Notes under the pieces: generated by a model
What the model was told of the DNA's origin: nothing
Seen by the model: the letters and a program-made list of their open reading frames with translations, nothing else
Databases searched by the model: none
Part shown: one piece after another, positions 1 through 7,670 of the stretch
How the letters are laid out: the number at the start of each line of letters is the position of its first letter
Position numbering within the stretch: the stretch's first letter is position 1
Position numbers and translations under genes: made by a program
NCBI RefSeq assembly: GCF_017813245.1
Contig: NZ_JAGIQL010000056.1
Span: forward strand, 1-37,367
Length of the DNA stretch: 37,367 nucleotides
DNA from: Streptomyces montanisoli
GTDB lineage: Bacteria; Actinomycetota; Actinomycetes; Streptomycetales; Streptomycetaceae
Reading direction: 5' to 3'

Positions 1-966
1 CTGCGCGCCGCGGCCGCCGCGCCGGCCGGAGGCGCGGTCGAGCAGGTCGAGCAGGCCGGCCGTGGAGACGGGCGGCGGCAGTTCGGCGAGCCTGCCGAGC
101 AGTTCGGCGCGCTGAGCGGGGCTCAGCACCCTGCCCGTGCCCTCCTCCAGCCTGCCCTGGACGTCCGTCCAGCTCTCCTCGGGCCCCGGGTGGTGGTGGC
201 GGTCGCGGTGGTAGCGGTCGTGCGCGTGGCACACCGCCTGGTAGGTGTCGTGCGCCTCGTCCTTGAGCAGCCCGGCGGGCCCCGGCAGGGACCTCAGCTG
301 CTCGACGCCGACGGCCGTCCCGCCGCTGCCGCCCACGCTGCGGGACTTGATCACGCCGATGACCTGGCCGCGCCGCGGGTCGATGACGGGCCCGCCCGAC
401 ATGCCCTCCGTGAGCACGTCGTCGCCGAGGCGGATCTGCGAGCCGACCACCCCGAGGTCGTGCCCGCGGGCGCTGAGCACGAACTGGAGCTCGCCGTCGA
501 CCTCGGCCCAGCCCGCCCACAGCACGGTGCCGCCGTCGAAGCGCCTGGTGACCCGCTCGGCGAGGTACGCGCAGGGGTGCTCCGTGGGGCTGTCGAGCCG
601 GATGAGCGCGAGATCGGGCGACGGCACGCGGCGGCCCGCCACGGGCACCCGCGCCTCGCCCTCGGGCAGCACGGCGGCGAGGGTGCCGCTCACCGCGGAC
701 TCACCCCCTCCGTCGGGGTTCGCGAACACGACGTCCACCTGGCACGCCTCCCCCTGCCTCTCACCCGTCAGCGCGACATGGGCGCACGTCAGGACCCAGC
801 TGGGAGCGACGAAGAACCCGCTGCCCAGGAAGGACCCCGGCCCGTGGGGGTCATACCCGTGCGTGGGTCGATGGATGCGCACCGTCGCGGCCGTCACGAG
901 GCTCGCGAGAGCGGCGAGGGGTTCGTCCGGGTCGTAGAACGCGCCCGGTCCCTCGTCGTGACTCAT
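1..966 (-). CDS. Trypsin-like serine protease with possible C-terminal effector-associated domain (partial)
   Basis: The gene starts at 966 and stays open to the left edge, so at least 322 residues are visible and the 3' end is missing. Residues 1-230 form a chymotrypsin-fold protease: His63 in LTCAHV, Asp118 in PSPDLALI and Ser190 in GMSGGPVI make a complete triad. There is no signal peptide, so it should act inside the cell. After a His-rich linker (residues 243-262) comes a helical stretch (about 279-315, LSPAQRAELLGRLAELPPP) resembling the effector-associated adaptor domains of NTPase-centred conflict systems; that resemblance is by eye. The ATGA overlap with the upstream small gene indicates one operon. 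Catalytic assignment is firm; the biological role is inferred. The lost part could carry further adaptor or NTPase domains. Confidence 0.85.
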   Translation of the reverse strand, partial: MSHDEGPGAFYDPDEPLAALASLVTAATVRIHRPTHGYDPHGPGSFLGSGFFVAPSWVLTCAHVALTGERQGEACQVDVVFANPDGGGESAVSGTLAAVLPEGEARVPVAGRRVPSPDLALIRLDSPTEHPCAYLAERVTRRFDGGTVLWAGWAEVDGELQFVLSARGHDLGVVGSQIRLGDDVLTEGMSGGPVIDPRRGQVIGVIKSRSVGGSGGTAVGVEQLRSLPGPAGLLKDEAHDTYQAVCHAHDRYHRDRHHHPGPEESWTDVQGRLEEGTGRVLSPAQRAELLGRLAELPPPVSTAGLLDLLDRASGRRGGRGAQ

Positions 967-1445
967 GTCGCGCTCCCGGCGGCGGGCGCGCCGCCACCCG
1001 GGTGCGCCGTTGCGCCGGGGCCCGCTCCGGCGGGCGCGCCCGGCTGCGGGGGCACGGGGGCGCTCACGGGGGCGCCCGCGGGCGCCGGGGCCGTGAGGTC
1101 GGGCGGCCCGCCGTGCCAGTTCAGGGTGACGGTGATGCCGCCCTTGGCCTCGCCGTCCGCGATGAGGCCCACGACCTTGCCCGGCTTGGCCGTCAGCTCG
1201 ATGGAGAACTCCACGCTCACCTCGTCGGGCCGCACCGCGCGCAGCGGCTCGGCCAGCGACCTGGCGACGCTCGTCACCAGGTCCTTGAGGTCCTCCACGC
1301 GCGCGGCGACCCGCTCCCCCGCGCCGACGTCGGAGAAGACCAGTTCGCCCGAGGGCTCCTCCAGCGCGTCGGCTCCGGAGATCCTGGCCCATACGGGCGT
1401 CCCGTCCGGCATCTCCACACGCGTCACCCGGCCACCGGTGTCCAC
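963..1445 (-). CDS. Trypsin-co-occurring small protein (CU044_2847/Trypco1-like)
   Basis: This gene encodes about 160 residues. The first 110 form a compact alpha/beta domain with the pattern VEFSIELTAKPGKVVGLIADGEAKGGITVTLNW, written here from two pieces (VEFSIELTAKPGKVVG and GGITVTLNW). This is typical of the small CU044_2847 or trypsin-co-occurring family found beside intracellular trypsin-like proteases. The last 50 residues are a Pro/Ala/Gly-rich tail. A GTG at 1448 is also possible, but GTG at 1445 lies five bases from a GGGGGAG ribosome site. The stop overlaps the protease start, so the two are translationally coupled. Known members have no defined biochemistry; it may be a substrate or regulator of the protease. 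Confidence 0.72.
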   Translation of the reverse strand: MDTGGRVTRVEMPDGTPVWARISGADALEEPSGELVFSDVGAGERVAARVEDLKDLVTSVARSLAEPLRAVRPDEVSVEFSIELTAKPGKVVGLIADGEAKGGITVTLNWHGGPPDLTAPAPAGAPVSAPVPPQPGAPAGAGPGATAHPGGGAPAAGSAT

Positions 1446-1646
1446 CACGACTCCCCCGTTTCTGACGCCCCGTCCGTGCCGAACCCGAGGCCCGCAGGGT
1501 AGCGGGGACGGGCACGTCGGCGCGAGATCGGTGGCGCGCCACCGAGACGGACGCGGGCGGCCGCCGCCGCGGTTGCGGCCGCGCTTACAGCCGCGTCCTC
1601 CCGGCCGGGCGGCACTCCCCGGGCGGCACTCCTTAGGCTGACGAGC

Positions 1647-1829
1647 ATGTACTTCACGGATCGCGGCATCGAGGAGCTCGCCTCACGCAGAGGCGAGGAA
1701 GAGGTCACCTTCGAGTGGCTGTCGGAGCAACTGCGCACGTTCGTCGACCTCAACCCCGACTTCGAGGTGCCGGTCGAGCGCCTCGCGACATGGCTGGCCC
1801 GCCTGGACGACGAGGACGAGGAGGACTAG
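1647..1829 (+). CDS. DUF6104 family small protein
   Basis: This is a 60-residue acidic protein starting MYFTDRGIEELASRRG and ending in a DDEDEED tail. It matches my memory of the DUF6104 family, which is near-universal in Streptomyces and always about 60 residues. No catalytic motif, membrane segment or metal site is visible. The central ERVTFEW-like helix and aromatic residues suggest a small helical protein, possibly protein-binding. Function is unknown. Confidence 0.78.
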   Translation: MYFTDRGIEELASRRGEEEVTFEWLSEQLRTFVDLNPDFEVPVERLATWLARLDDEDEED

Positions 1830-1858
1830 GGACGCACACAGGTCCAGGGCAGTCGCGA

Positions 1859-1914
1859 TTGACTTCCGCCATCCGCGATATATCGTGTTACGAGGAAGAC
1901 GCGATATGTTGCGT
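1859..1914 (+). promoter_or_regulatory. Promoter with CGATATATCG palindromes (candidate PadR operator)
   Basis: TTGACT at 1859-1864 could be a -35 box, with TATCGT at 1881-1886 as the -10 (16-base gap). Lying across it is a perfect 10-base palindrome CGATATATCG (1876-1885), followed by an imperfect one, ACGCGATATGTTGCGT (1899-1914). AT-rich dyads of this kind are typical PadR-family operators. The downstream operon encodes a PadR-like regulator, so autoregulation is inferred. Confidence 0.6.
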
Positions 1915-1973
1915 CATGCCCAGGCGGCCGCACGGGCGCACGGGCGTCAACCGACGGGATGCGGGGTCAATCG

Positions 1974-2873
1974 ATGGCAGTGTCGACCTGGAAGGTCTCG
2001 GACGCGCGGGAACTCACCTTCGACGGGGTCGAGCAGGTGCGCGTACGCGTCGTGAGCGGCGCGGTCAACGTCGTCGGCACGGACGAGGCGGCGCTCGCGG
2101 CGCAGGGCGGCGCGCGGCTCGAAATCTCCGAGATCAAGGGCCCGCCGCTGATCGTGTCGTTCGACTGCGGCACCCTCACCGTCGGCTACGAGGAGCCGCC
2201 CTGGCAGGGGTTCCTCTCCTGGCTCGAACCCAGGGGCAAGCGGCGCAGCGCCGTCGTCTCGCTCGCCGTGCCGTCGTCGGCGGCGGTGGACGTCGGCATC
2301 GTGGACGCGGCCGCGGTGGTCTCCGGCGTGCGGGGGCGTGCGGACGTGCGCGGCGTCACCGGCGACACCACGCTCGTCGGTCTTTCGGGCGGCGTGCGCG
2401 CCGAGACGGTCTCCGGCACGGTGGAGGCCCAGGCCGTCACGGGTGCGCTGCGCTTCCACTCGGTCTCCGGCGATCTGACGGTGGTCGAGGGCGCGGGCTC
2501 CTCCGTCCAGGCGGACTCCGTCAGCGGCAACATGGCGCTGGACCTCGACCCGGCCGGCGAGGCCACCGACATCCGGCTGACCACCGTCTCGGGCGAGGTG
2601 GCGATCCGGCTGCCGCACCCCGTGGACGCCGAGGTGCTGGCGAACACCGCGAGCGGCCGCGTCAGCAGCGCCTTCGAGGACCTGCGGGTGACCGGCCAGT
2701 GGGGCGCCAAGAAGATCACCGGCAGGCTCGGCTCCGGCAGGGGCAGCCTCCGGGCCACCACGGTCTCCGGGTCGATCGCGCTGCTGCGCAGGCCGCCCGG
2801 GGAGGACGGCCCCGATCCGCACGACACACCGCACGACAAGCCGGCCGGCGCCACCGGCGGGAAGGAGCTCTGA
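1974..2873 (+). CDS. DUF4097 beta-strand repeat protein
   Basis: The protein has about 299 residues and a series of short beta repeats of the form VSGxxxxxxVxG (for example RAETVSGTVEAQ, LRFHSVSGDLTV, SVQADSVSGNMAL, IRLTTVSGEVAI). This is the DUF4097 (adhesin-like, beta-solenoid) pattern. No signal peptide or membrane segment is seen, so it is probably cytoplasmic. It is followed one base later by a PadR-like regulator. DUF4097/PadR pairs are common in Streptomyces, but what the beta protein does is not known. The start at 1974 was chosen because it begins the typical MAVSTWKV sequence; 1959 in the same frame is possible. Confidence 0.82.
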   Translation: MAVSTWKVSDARELTFDGVEQVRVRVVSGAVNVVGTDEAALAAQGGARLEISEIKGPPLIVSFDCGTLTVGYEEPPWQGFLSWLEPRGKRRSAVVSLAVPSSAAVDVGIVDAAAVVSGVRGRADVRGVTGDTTLVGLSGGVRAETVSGTVEAQAVTGALRFHSVSGDLTVVEGAGSSVQADSVSGNMALDLDPAGEATDIRLTTVSGEVAIRLPHPVDAEVLANTASGRVSSAFEDLRVTGQWGAKKITGRLGSGRGSLRATTVSGSIALLRRPPGEDGPDPHDTPHDKPAGATGGKEL

Positions 2874-2874
2874 C

Positions 2875-3885
2875 ATGGCCCCCGTCTTCGCACACGGCCG
2901 CCTGCGCCTGTACCTGCTCAAGCTGCTCGACGAGGCGCCCCGCCACGGCTACGAGGTGATCAGGCTGCTTGAGGAGCGCTTCCAGGGCCTGTACGCGCCG
3001 TCCGCGGGCACGGTCTACCCGCGGCTGGCGAAGCTCGAGTCCGAGTCCCTGGTCACGCACACCACCGAGGGCGGCCGCAAGGTCTACTCGATCACGGACG
3101 CGGGCCGCGCGGAGCTCGCGAGCCGCAGCGGCGAACTCGCCGATCTCGAGCTGGAGATCCGCGAGTCCGTCTCCGAGCTGGCGGCCGAGATCCGCGACGA
3201 CGTGCGCGGCGCGGCGGGTCGGCTGCGCAGCGAGATGCGCGCGGCGACGAGCGCGCCGGGCAACGGCGCGGGGCCGGAACAGGACGCCGGCGAGGACCCG
3301 TGGCGCACCGCGAAGGAGGAGATGCGCCGCGCAAAGCAGGGGTGGAAGGAGCAGGCGCGCCGCGCGAAGGACGAGTCGCGCAAGGCGCGCGAGGAGGCGC
3401 AGCGCGCCCGCCGCCAGGCGAGGGAGACGCAGGACTTCGCGCGCGACGAGATGCTGCGCATGGCCAGGCAGGTGCAGGACCAGGTGCAGGGCCACTTCGC
3501 CCGCGGCGACTGGCCCACGGGCGTACGGGAGGGCCTGTCGGAGATCGTGGGCCAGCTCGGCAGCCTGGGGAAGGGCGGAGGCTGGCCCGCCACCCCGGCG
3601 GAGCCCACCCGGGCAGAGCCGACCCCGGCGGAGCCGACCCCGGCGGAACCCGCCGCGCCCGGCCCGGAGGCCCCGTCCTCCTGGGCCGCCGACACGCCGT
3701 CGACGGGCAACCCGGAGCGCGACCTGGAGCGCCTCCTCGACCGCTTCCGCGACGACGTGCGCGACGCGTCCCGCGACCACGGCGTGACGTCGGCCCAGCT
3801 GGGCGAGGTCCGCCGCCATCTTTCGACGGCGGCGGCGCACATCACGGCCCTGCTGACGCTCAAGGGCGACGGCACCCAGCTCTGA
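2875..3885 (+). CDS. PadR family transcriptional regulator with long C-terminal extension
   Basis: Residues 1-100 are a PadR winged helix (LYLLKLLDEAPRHGYEVI, then AGTVYPRLAKLE and a wing with GGRKVYSITDAG). Typical PadR proteins have 110-200 residues; this one has 336. The extra part contains a highly charged Arg/Lys/Glu/Ala helix (about 145-200), probably a coiled coil, and a Pro-rich segment with repeated TPAEP units near 238-262, then a final helical region. GGAAGGAG lies just upstream, and only one base separates it from the DUF4097 gene, so they form an operon. It probably represses its own promoter at 1859-1914. The coiled coil may support oligomerisation or effector sensing. Confidence 0.87.
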   Translation: MAPVFAHGRLRLYLLKLLDEAPRHGYEVIRLLEERFQGLYAPSAGTVYPRLAKLESESLVTHTTEGGRKVYSITDAGRAELASRSGELADLELEIRESVSELAAEIRDDVRGAAGRLRSEMRAATSAPGNGAGPEQDAGEDPWRTAKEEMRRAKQGWKEQARRAKDESRKAREEAQRARRQARETQDFARDEMLRMARQVQDQVQGHFARGDWPTGVREGLSEIVGQLGSLGKGGGWPATPAEPTRAEPTPAEPTPAEPAAPGPEAPSSWAADTPSTGNPERDLERLLDRFRDDVRDASRDHGVTSAQLGEVRRHLSTAAAHITALLTLKGDGTQL

Positions 3886-3930
3886 ACACACGCACCACGC
3901 GCGTGCTCAGGCGCGGGCTCGCGCTCGCGC

Positions 3931-4893
3931 TCACGTCGTCAGCACGAGCTTGCCGAACAGGTTGCCGGACTCCATGCGTTCGAACGCCTCGCGCGCCCGG
4001 GTCATCGGGAGGACGTCGTCGATGACCGGGCGCACGCCCGTCGTCGCGCAGAACGACAGGAGGTCCTCCAGCTCGTCCTTGGAGCCCATCGTCGAGCCGA
4101 CGACCTTGAGTTCGAGGAAGAAGATCCGGGTCAGCTCGGCGTTCGAGGGGCGGTCGCCGCTCGTCGCGCCCGAGATCACCACCGTGCCGCCGGGACGCAG
4201 CGACTTGACGGAGTGCGACCAGGTGGCCGCGCCCACCGTCTCGATCACCGCGTCCACGCGCTGCGGCAGCCGGGCGCCGGGCTCGAACGCCGCCACCGCG
4301 CCGAGCCGCACGGCGCGCTCACGCTTCGCCTCGTCGCGGCTCGTCGCGTACACGCGCAGCCCGGCGGCGCTGCCGAGCACGACGCACGCCGTGGCGACGC
4401 CGCCGCCCGCGCCCTGGACGAGGACCGAGTCGCCGGGCCTGACGCCCGCGTTGGTGAACAGCATCCGGTACGCGGTGAGCCACGCCGTCGGCAGGCAGGC
4501 GGCCTGCTCGAAGGTCAGCTCCGCCGGCTTGGGCAGGACGTTCCACGTCGGCACGGTGACGCGCTCGGCGAACGTCCCGTCATACGCCTCGGTGAGGATG
4601 GACCTGCGCTCGGTGGGGCCCACGCCGTGCCCGGTCTCGCCGATGACGGAGTGGACGACGACCTCGTTGCCGTCCTCGTCGACGCCCGCGGCGTCGCAGC
4701 CGAGGATCATCGGCAGCCGGTCCTGCGGCAGGCCCACACCGCGCAGCGACCACAGGTCGTGGTGGTTGAGGGACGCGGCCTTCACGGTCACGGTCGTCCA
4801 GCCGGGTCGCGCCTCGGGCTCGGGGCGCTCCCCCAGCTCAAGGCCGTTGAGTGGCCGGTCCTTGTCGATGCTGCTTGCGTAGACGGCGAACAT
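3931..4893 (-). CDS. Zinc-binding dehydrogenase / quinone oxidoreductase family (MDR)
   Basis: The protein has 320 residues starting MFAVYASSIDKD. It has the medium-chain dehydrogenase layout: a GroES-like N-terminal domain (SLNHHDLWSLRG, GCDAAGVDEDG) and a Rossmann domain with VLVQGAGGGVATACV (about 150-165) for NAD(P)H. The cysteine cluster of the structural zinc lobe is absent, as in the quinone-reductase branch, so zinc may not be bound. The substrate cannot be told from sequence. It is 82 bases downstream of the malic enzyme gene on the same strand and may share its transcript. The longer upstream start at 4932 is unlikely because it adds a non-conserved leader. Confidence 0.85.
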   Translation of the reverse strand: MFAVYASSIDKDRPLNGLELGERPEPEARPGWTTVTVKAASLNHHDLWSLRGVGLPQDRLPMILGCDAAGVDEDGNEVVVHSVIGETGHGVGPTERRSILTEAYDGTFAERVTVPTWNVLPKPAELTFEQAACLPTAWLTAYRMLFTNAGVRPGDSVLVQGAGGGVATACVVLGSAAGLRVYATSRDEAKRERAVRLGAVAAFEPGARLPQRVDAVIETVGAATWSHSVKSLRPGGTVVISGATSGDRPSNAELTRIFFLELKVVGSTMGSKDELEDLLSFCATTGVRPVIDDVLPMTRAREAFERMESGNLFGKLVLTT

Positions 4894-4975
4894 GCCAAGA
4901 CGATAGGCGCGCCCCGCCGCCGCGCGGAACACGCCGCGGCAGTGAGACGCGCCCCACCGTCCTGCCCGCCGCCCG

Positions 4976-6199
4976 TCAGCGGCGGGCGACGCCGTCCACC
5001 CGCGCGGCGGCCGCGACCGCCGCCGTGACCGCGGGGGCCACCCGCTCGTCGAACGGCGAGGGGATGACGAAGTCGGCCGCCAGCTCGTCGCCGACGACGT
5101 CGGCCAGCGCCTGCGCCGCGGCGATCTTCATGCCCTCGGTGATCCTGGACGCACGCACCTGGAGCGCGCCGGCGAAGATGCCGGGGAAAGCGAGCACGTT
5201 GTTGATCTGGTTCGGGAAGTCGCTGCGGCCCGTGGCCACGACCGCCGCGTACTTGTGCGCGACGTCCGGGTGGACCTCGGGGTCCGGGTTGGCCATGGCG
5301 AAGACGAACGCGTCCTTCGCCATGGACGCCACGGCCTCCTCGGGGACCGTCCCGCCCGACACCCCGATGAACACGTCCGCGCCTTCGAGCGCCGAGGCGA
5401 GCGAGCCCGTGAGGCCCGCCCTGTTCGTCAGCTCCGCGATCTCCCGCTTGACGTCCGTCAGGTCGTCGCGGCCGGCGCTGACGACGCCCTTGCGGTCGGT
5501 CACCGCCACGTCGCCGATCCCGGCCGCCAGCAGGAACTTGGCGATCGCGACACCGGCGGCGCCCGCGCCCGAGATCACCGCGCGCAGGTCGCCGAGCGTG
5601 CGCCCGGTGAGCCGCGCGGCGTTGCGCAGGGCGGCGAGCGTGACGACGGCGGTGCCGTGCTGGTCGTCGTGGAAGACCGGGATGTCCAGGCGCTCCTGCA
5701 GCCTGCGCTCGATCTCGAAGCAGCGGGGTGCGGCGATGTCCTCCAGGTTGACGCCGCCGAAGGACGGCGCGAGGCGGACGACGGTCTCGACGATCTCGTC
5801 CGCGTCGGTGGTGGCGAGCGCGATCGGCACCGCGTCGACGCCGCCGAACTGCTTGAAGAGGATGGCCTTGCCCTCCATCACGGGCAGCGAGGCCTCCGGC
5901 CCGATGTCGCCGAGGCCGAGCACCGCGGTGCCGTCCGTCACGACCGCGACCACCTGGGACTTCCAGGTGTAGTCGTGCACCAGCTCCGGCTTCTCGGCGA
6001 TCGCGGTGCACACGCGCGCGACGCCGGGGGTGTAGGCGAGGGACAGGTCGTCCCTGTCGCGCACGGGCACGGTGGCCCGCACCGCGAGCTTTCCGCCGCG
6101 GTGCAGGGCGAACGCCGGATCGAAGGGCTCGTCGGTCACGCTGTCCGTTCCGCTGTCCGTCTCCGCGCCGCTGCGCGGGTTGACGATCTCCGCTGCCAT
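4976..6199 (-). CDS. maeB: NADP-dependent malic enzyme (oxaloacetate-decarboxylating)
   Basis: The 407-residue protein converts malate to pyruvate and CO2, giving NADPH. It shows the short bacterial malic-enzyme form: LSLAYTPGVARVC with the catalytic Tyr, GKAILFKQFGGVDAVPI with the catalytic Lys, the metal-binding NLEDIAAPRCFEIE and VFHDDQHGTAVV, a Rossmann GAGAAGVAIAKF, and the C-terminal ANPDPEVHP and FPNQINNVLAFPG. There is no phosphotransacetylase-like extension. In S. coelicolor the orthologue at this locus is reported as the NADP-dependent enzyme. AAAAGGGGA upstream supports the start. It is divergent from the ABC transporter operon. Confidence 0.93.
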   Translation of the reverse strand: MAAEIVNPRSGAETDSGTDSVTDEPFDPAFALHRGGKLAVRATVPVRDRDDLSLAYTPGVARVCTAIAEKPELVHDYTWKSQVVAVVTDGTAVLGLGDIGPEASLPVMEGKAILFKQFGGVDAVPIALATTDADEIVETVVRLAPSFGGVNLEDIAAPRCFEIERRLQERLDIPVFHDDQHGTAVVTLAALRNAARLTGRTLGDLRAVISGAGAAGVAIAKFLLAAGIGDVAVTDRKGVVSAGRDDLTDVKREIAELTNRAGLTGSLASALEGADVFIGVSGGTVPEEAVASMAKDAFVFAMANPDPEVHPDVAHKYAAVVATGRSDFPNQINNVLAFPGIFAGALQVRASRITEGMKIAAAQALADVVGDELAADFVIPSPFDERVAPAVTAAVAAAARVDGVARR

Positions 6200-6616
6200 G
6201 TGGTGTGTCCCCTTTTGCATCGTTCGTTCGAGGGTGGTGCCGGGGTGTCCGCTCCTGGTCGAGGAGCGGTCGACGTGCCGCACGCACGTCTCACGTCCGG
6301 TGTGGGGAAAGCGTCATTCATACCCGACGGTGGCATCGCCACGCGTCGCGGATCACTCCGTGGGCGGCCGGAGATTCTCCGGCCGGGGAAAGACATCCCG
6401 CAAAGAAAGGTTCCCGCCGCGGTGCGCGGCCGGGTGATGGTTCGGGGGGTGACCCGTTACCCGATTTTGACATGCCCGGCGCTCTGATGGGGTCGGTCCG
6501 AATGGCAAGATGCCGTAATCACACACGGTCGCGACACCCGAAGAAGCGTGCCCGTCCACCTGGCACACACCGCCATCGCCGTCACGGCAGCGTGACCCAC
6601 CGTCGGAGGACCTGAC
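6200..6616. other. Intergenic region between divergent malic enzyme and ABC operon
   Basis: This 417-base gap has no convincing gene. It holds a perfect 21-base palindrome (6365-6385, listed separately), a smaller hairpin CGCTCCT/AGGAGCG at 6250-6268, and a TTGACA at 6467-6472 without a good -10 box. It must contain the promoters of both neighbours. Confidence 0.6.
6365..6385. promoter_or_regulatory. Perfect palindrome, candidate operator
   Basis: The arms CGGCCGGAGA and TCTCCGGCCG flank one central T. The position between two divergent promoters and the odd single-base centre fit a dimeric repressor or activator site better than an RNA terminator. No regulator gene next to it is an obvious owner. 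Confidence 0.5.
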
Positions 6617-7549
6617 ATGAGTACCACTTCCCGCACGATCGCCCCGCGGTCCCGCGTCGCCGCCGTCGCGGCGGTCGCGGTCGCGGGCGCCCTGGTCCTG
6701 ACCGGCTGCGGCGACCAGACGAAGAAGTCGGGCGGCGGCGCGGACAGCGCCCCGCTGCACGACATGCTGCCCCAGGACCTCGCCTCCAAGGGCGTCATAA
6801 AGGTCGGCTCCGACATCGCGTACGCGCCCGTGGAGTTCACGGACAAGTCGGGCAAGACGGCCGGCATGGACCCGGACATCGCCGCGGCGCTCGGCAAGCA
6901 GCTCGGCGTGAAGTTCCAGTTCAACAACGGCAACTTCGACACGCTCGTGACCGGTCTGCGCGCGAAGCGCTACAACCTGATCATGTCGGCGATGACCGAC
7001 ACCAAGGACCGGCAGAACGGTGTCGAGGGCGGCAAGAAGGTCGGCCAGGGCGTCGACTTCGTCGACTACTACAGCGCCGGCGTCTCGATCTACACGCAGA
7101 AGGGCAAGACGCACGGCATCAACGGCTGGAGCGACCTCTGCGGCAAGACGATCGTCGTGGAGCGCGGCACCGTCTCCGAGGACCTGTCCAAGGCCGAGGC
7201 GAAGAAGTGCCCGGCGGGCAAGAAGGTCAAGATCGAGTCGTTCGACACCGACCAGCAGGCCGAGGTGCGTCTTCGCAGCGGTGGCGCGGACGCGGGCTCC
7301 GCCGACTCCCCCGTCGCGTCGTACGCGGTCAAGACGTCCGGCGGCGGCAAGGACTTCCAGCTGGTGGGCAAGACCGTCCAGGCGGCCCCCTACGGCATCG
7401 CGGTGACGAAGGGCGACACCAAGCTCGCCAAGGCGATCCAGGCCGCGGTGAACGCGATCATCAAGGACGGCGAGTACCAGAAGATCCTTCAGAAGTGGGG
7501 CGCGCAGGGCGGCGCCGTGACCTCGGCCAAGATCAACAGCGGCGTCTGA
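6617..7549 (+). CDS. Amino-acid ABC transporter substrate-binding lipoprotein
   Basis: The 310-residue protein begins with a lipoprotein signal: a basic N-terminus, a hydrophobic run and the lipobox LTGC with Cys31. The rest is a family 3 solute-binding protein (VIKVGSDIAYAPVEF, GMDPDIAAALGKQLGVKFQF, NGNFDTLVTGLRAKRYNLIMSAMTDT). This places it on the outer face of the membrane, delivering a polar amino acid to the permease downstream. GGAGGA precedes the start. The exact substrate is not readable from sequence. Confidence 0.93.
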   Translation: MSTTSRTIAPRSRVAAVAAVAVAGALVLTGCGDQTKKSGGGADSAPLHDMLPQDLASKGVIKVGSDIAYAPVEFTDKSGKTAGMDPDIAAALGKQLGVKFQFNNGNFDTLVTGLRAKRYNLIMSAMTDTKDRQNGVEGGKKVGQGVDFVDYYSAGVSIYTQKGKTHGINGWSDLCGKTIVVERGTVSEDLSKAEAKKCPAGKKVKIESFDTDQQAEVRLRSGGADAGSADSPVASYAVKTSGGGKDFQLVGKTVQAAPYGIAVTKGDTKLAKAIQAAVNAIIKDGEYQKILQKWGAQGGAVTSAKINSGV

Positions 7550-7565
7550 CGTCCGCCGGGCGCCC

Positions 7566-7609
7566 CGGCGCGCGCGCCGCACGTCCCCGACCGGGACGTG
7601 CGCGCGCCG
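7566..7609 (+). terminator. Intercistronic stem-loop after the binding-protein gene
   Basis: CGGCGCGC and GCACGTCCC pair with GGGACGTGC and GCGCGCCG across a five-base loop, with a small bulge on the left side. No T-run follows. Such hairpins between the binding protein and permease usually lower downstream expression or stabilise the upstream mRNA. Confidence 0.6.
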
Positions 7610-7670
7610 GCGGGCGCCGCCGGACCGAGGGGGGACCGAGGGCCGAGAGGACCGAGAGGCAGACAGTGCA

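Noticed and set aside
190..1641. A 483-residue plus-strand open frame opposite the protease pair
   Set aside because: The composition is repetitive Arg/Ala/Gly/Pro as expected for a GC-rich antisense frame, and the minus strand encodes a clear catalytic triad.
6467..6472. TTGACA as the -35 box of the ABC operon
   Set aside because: No acceptable -10 hexamer lies 15-19 bases downstream.
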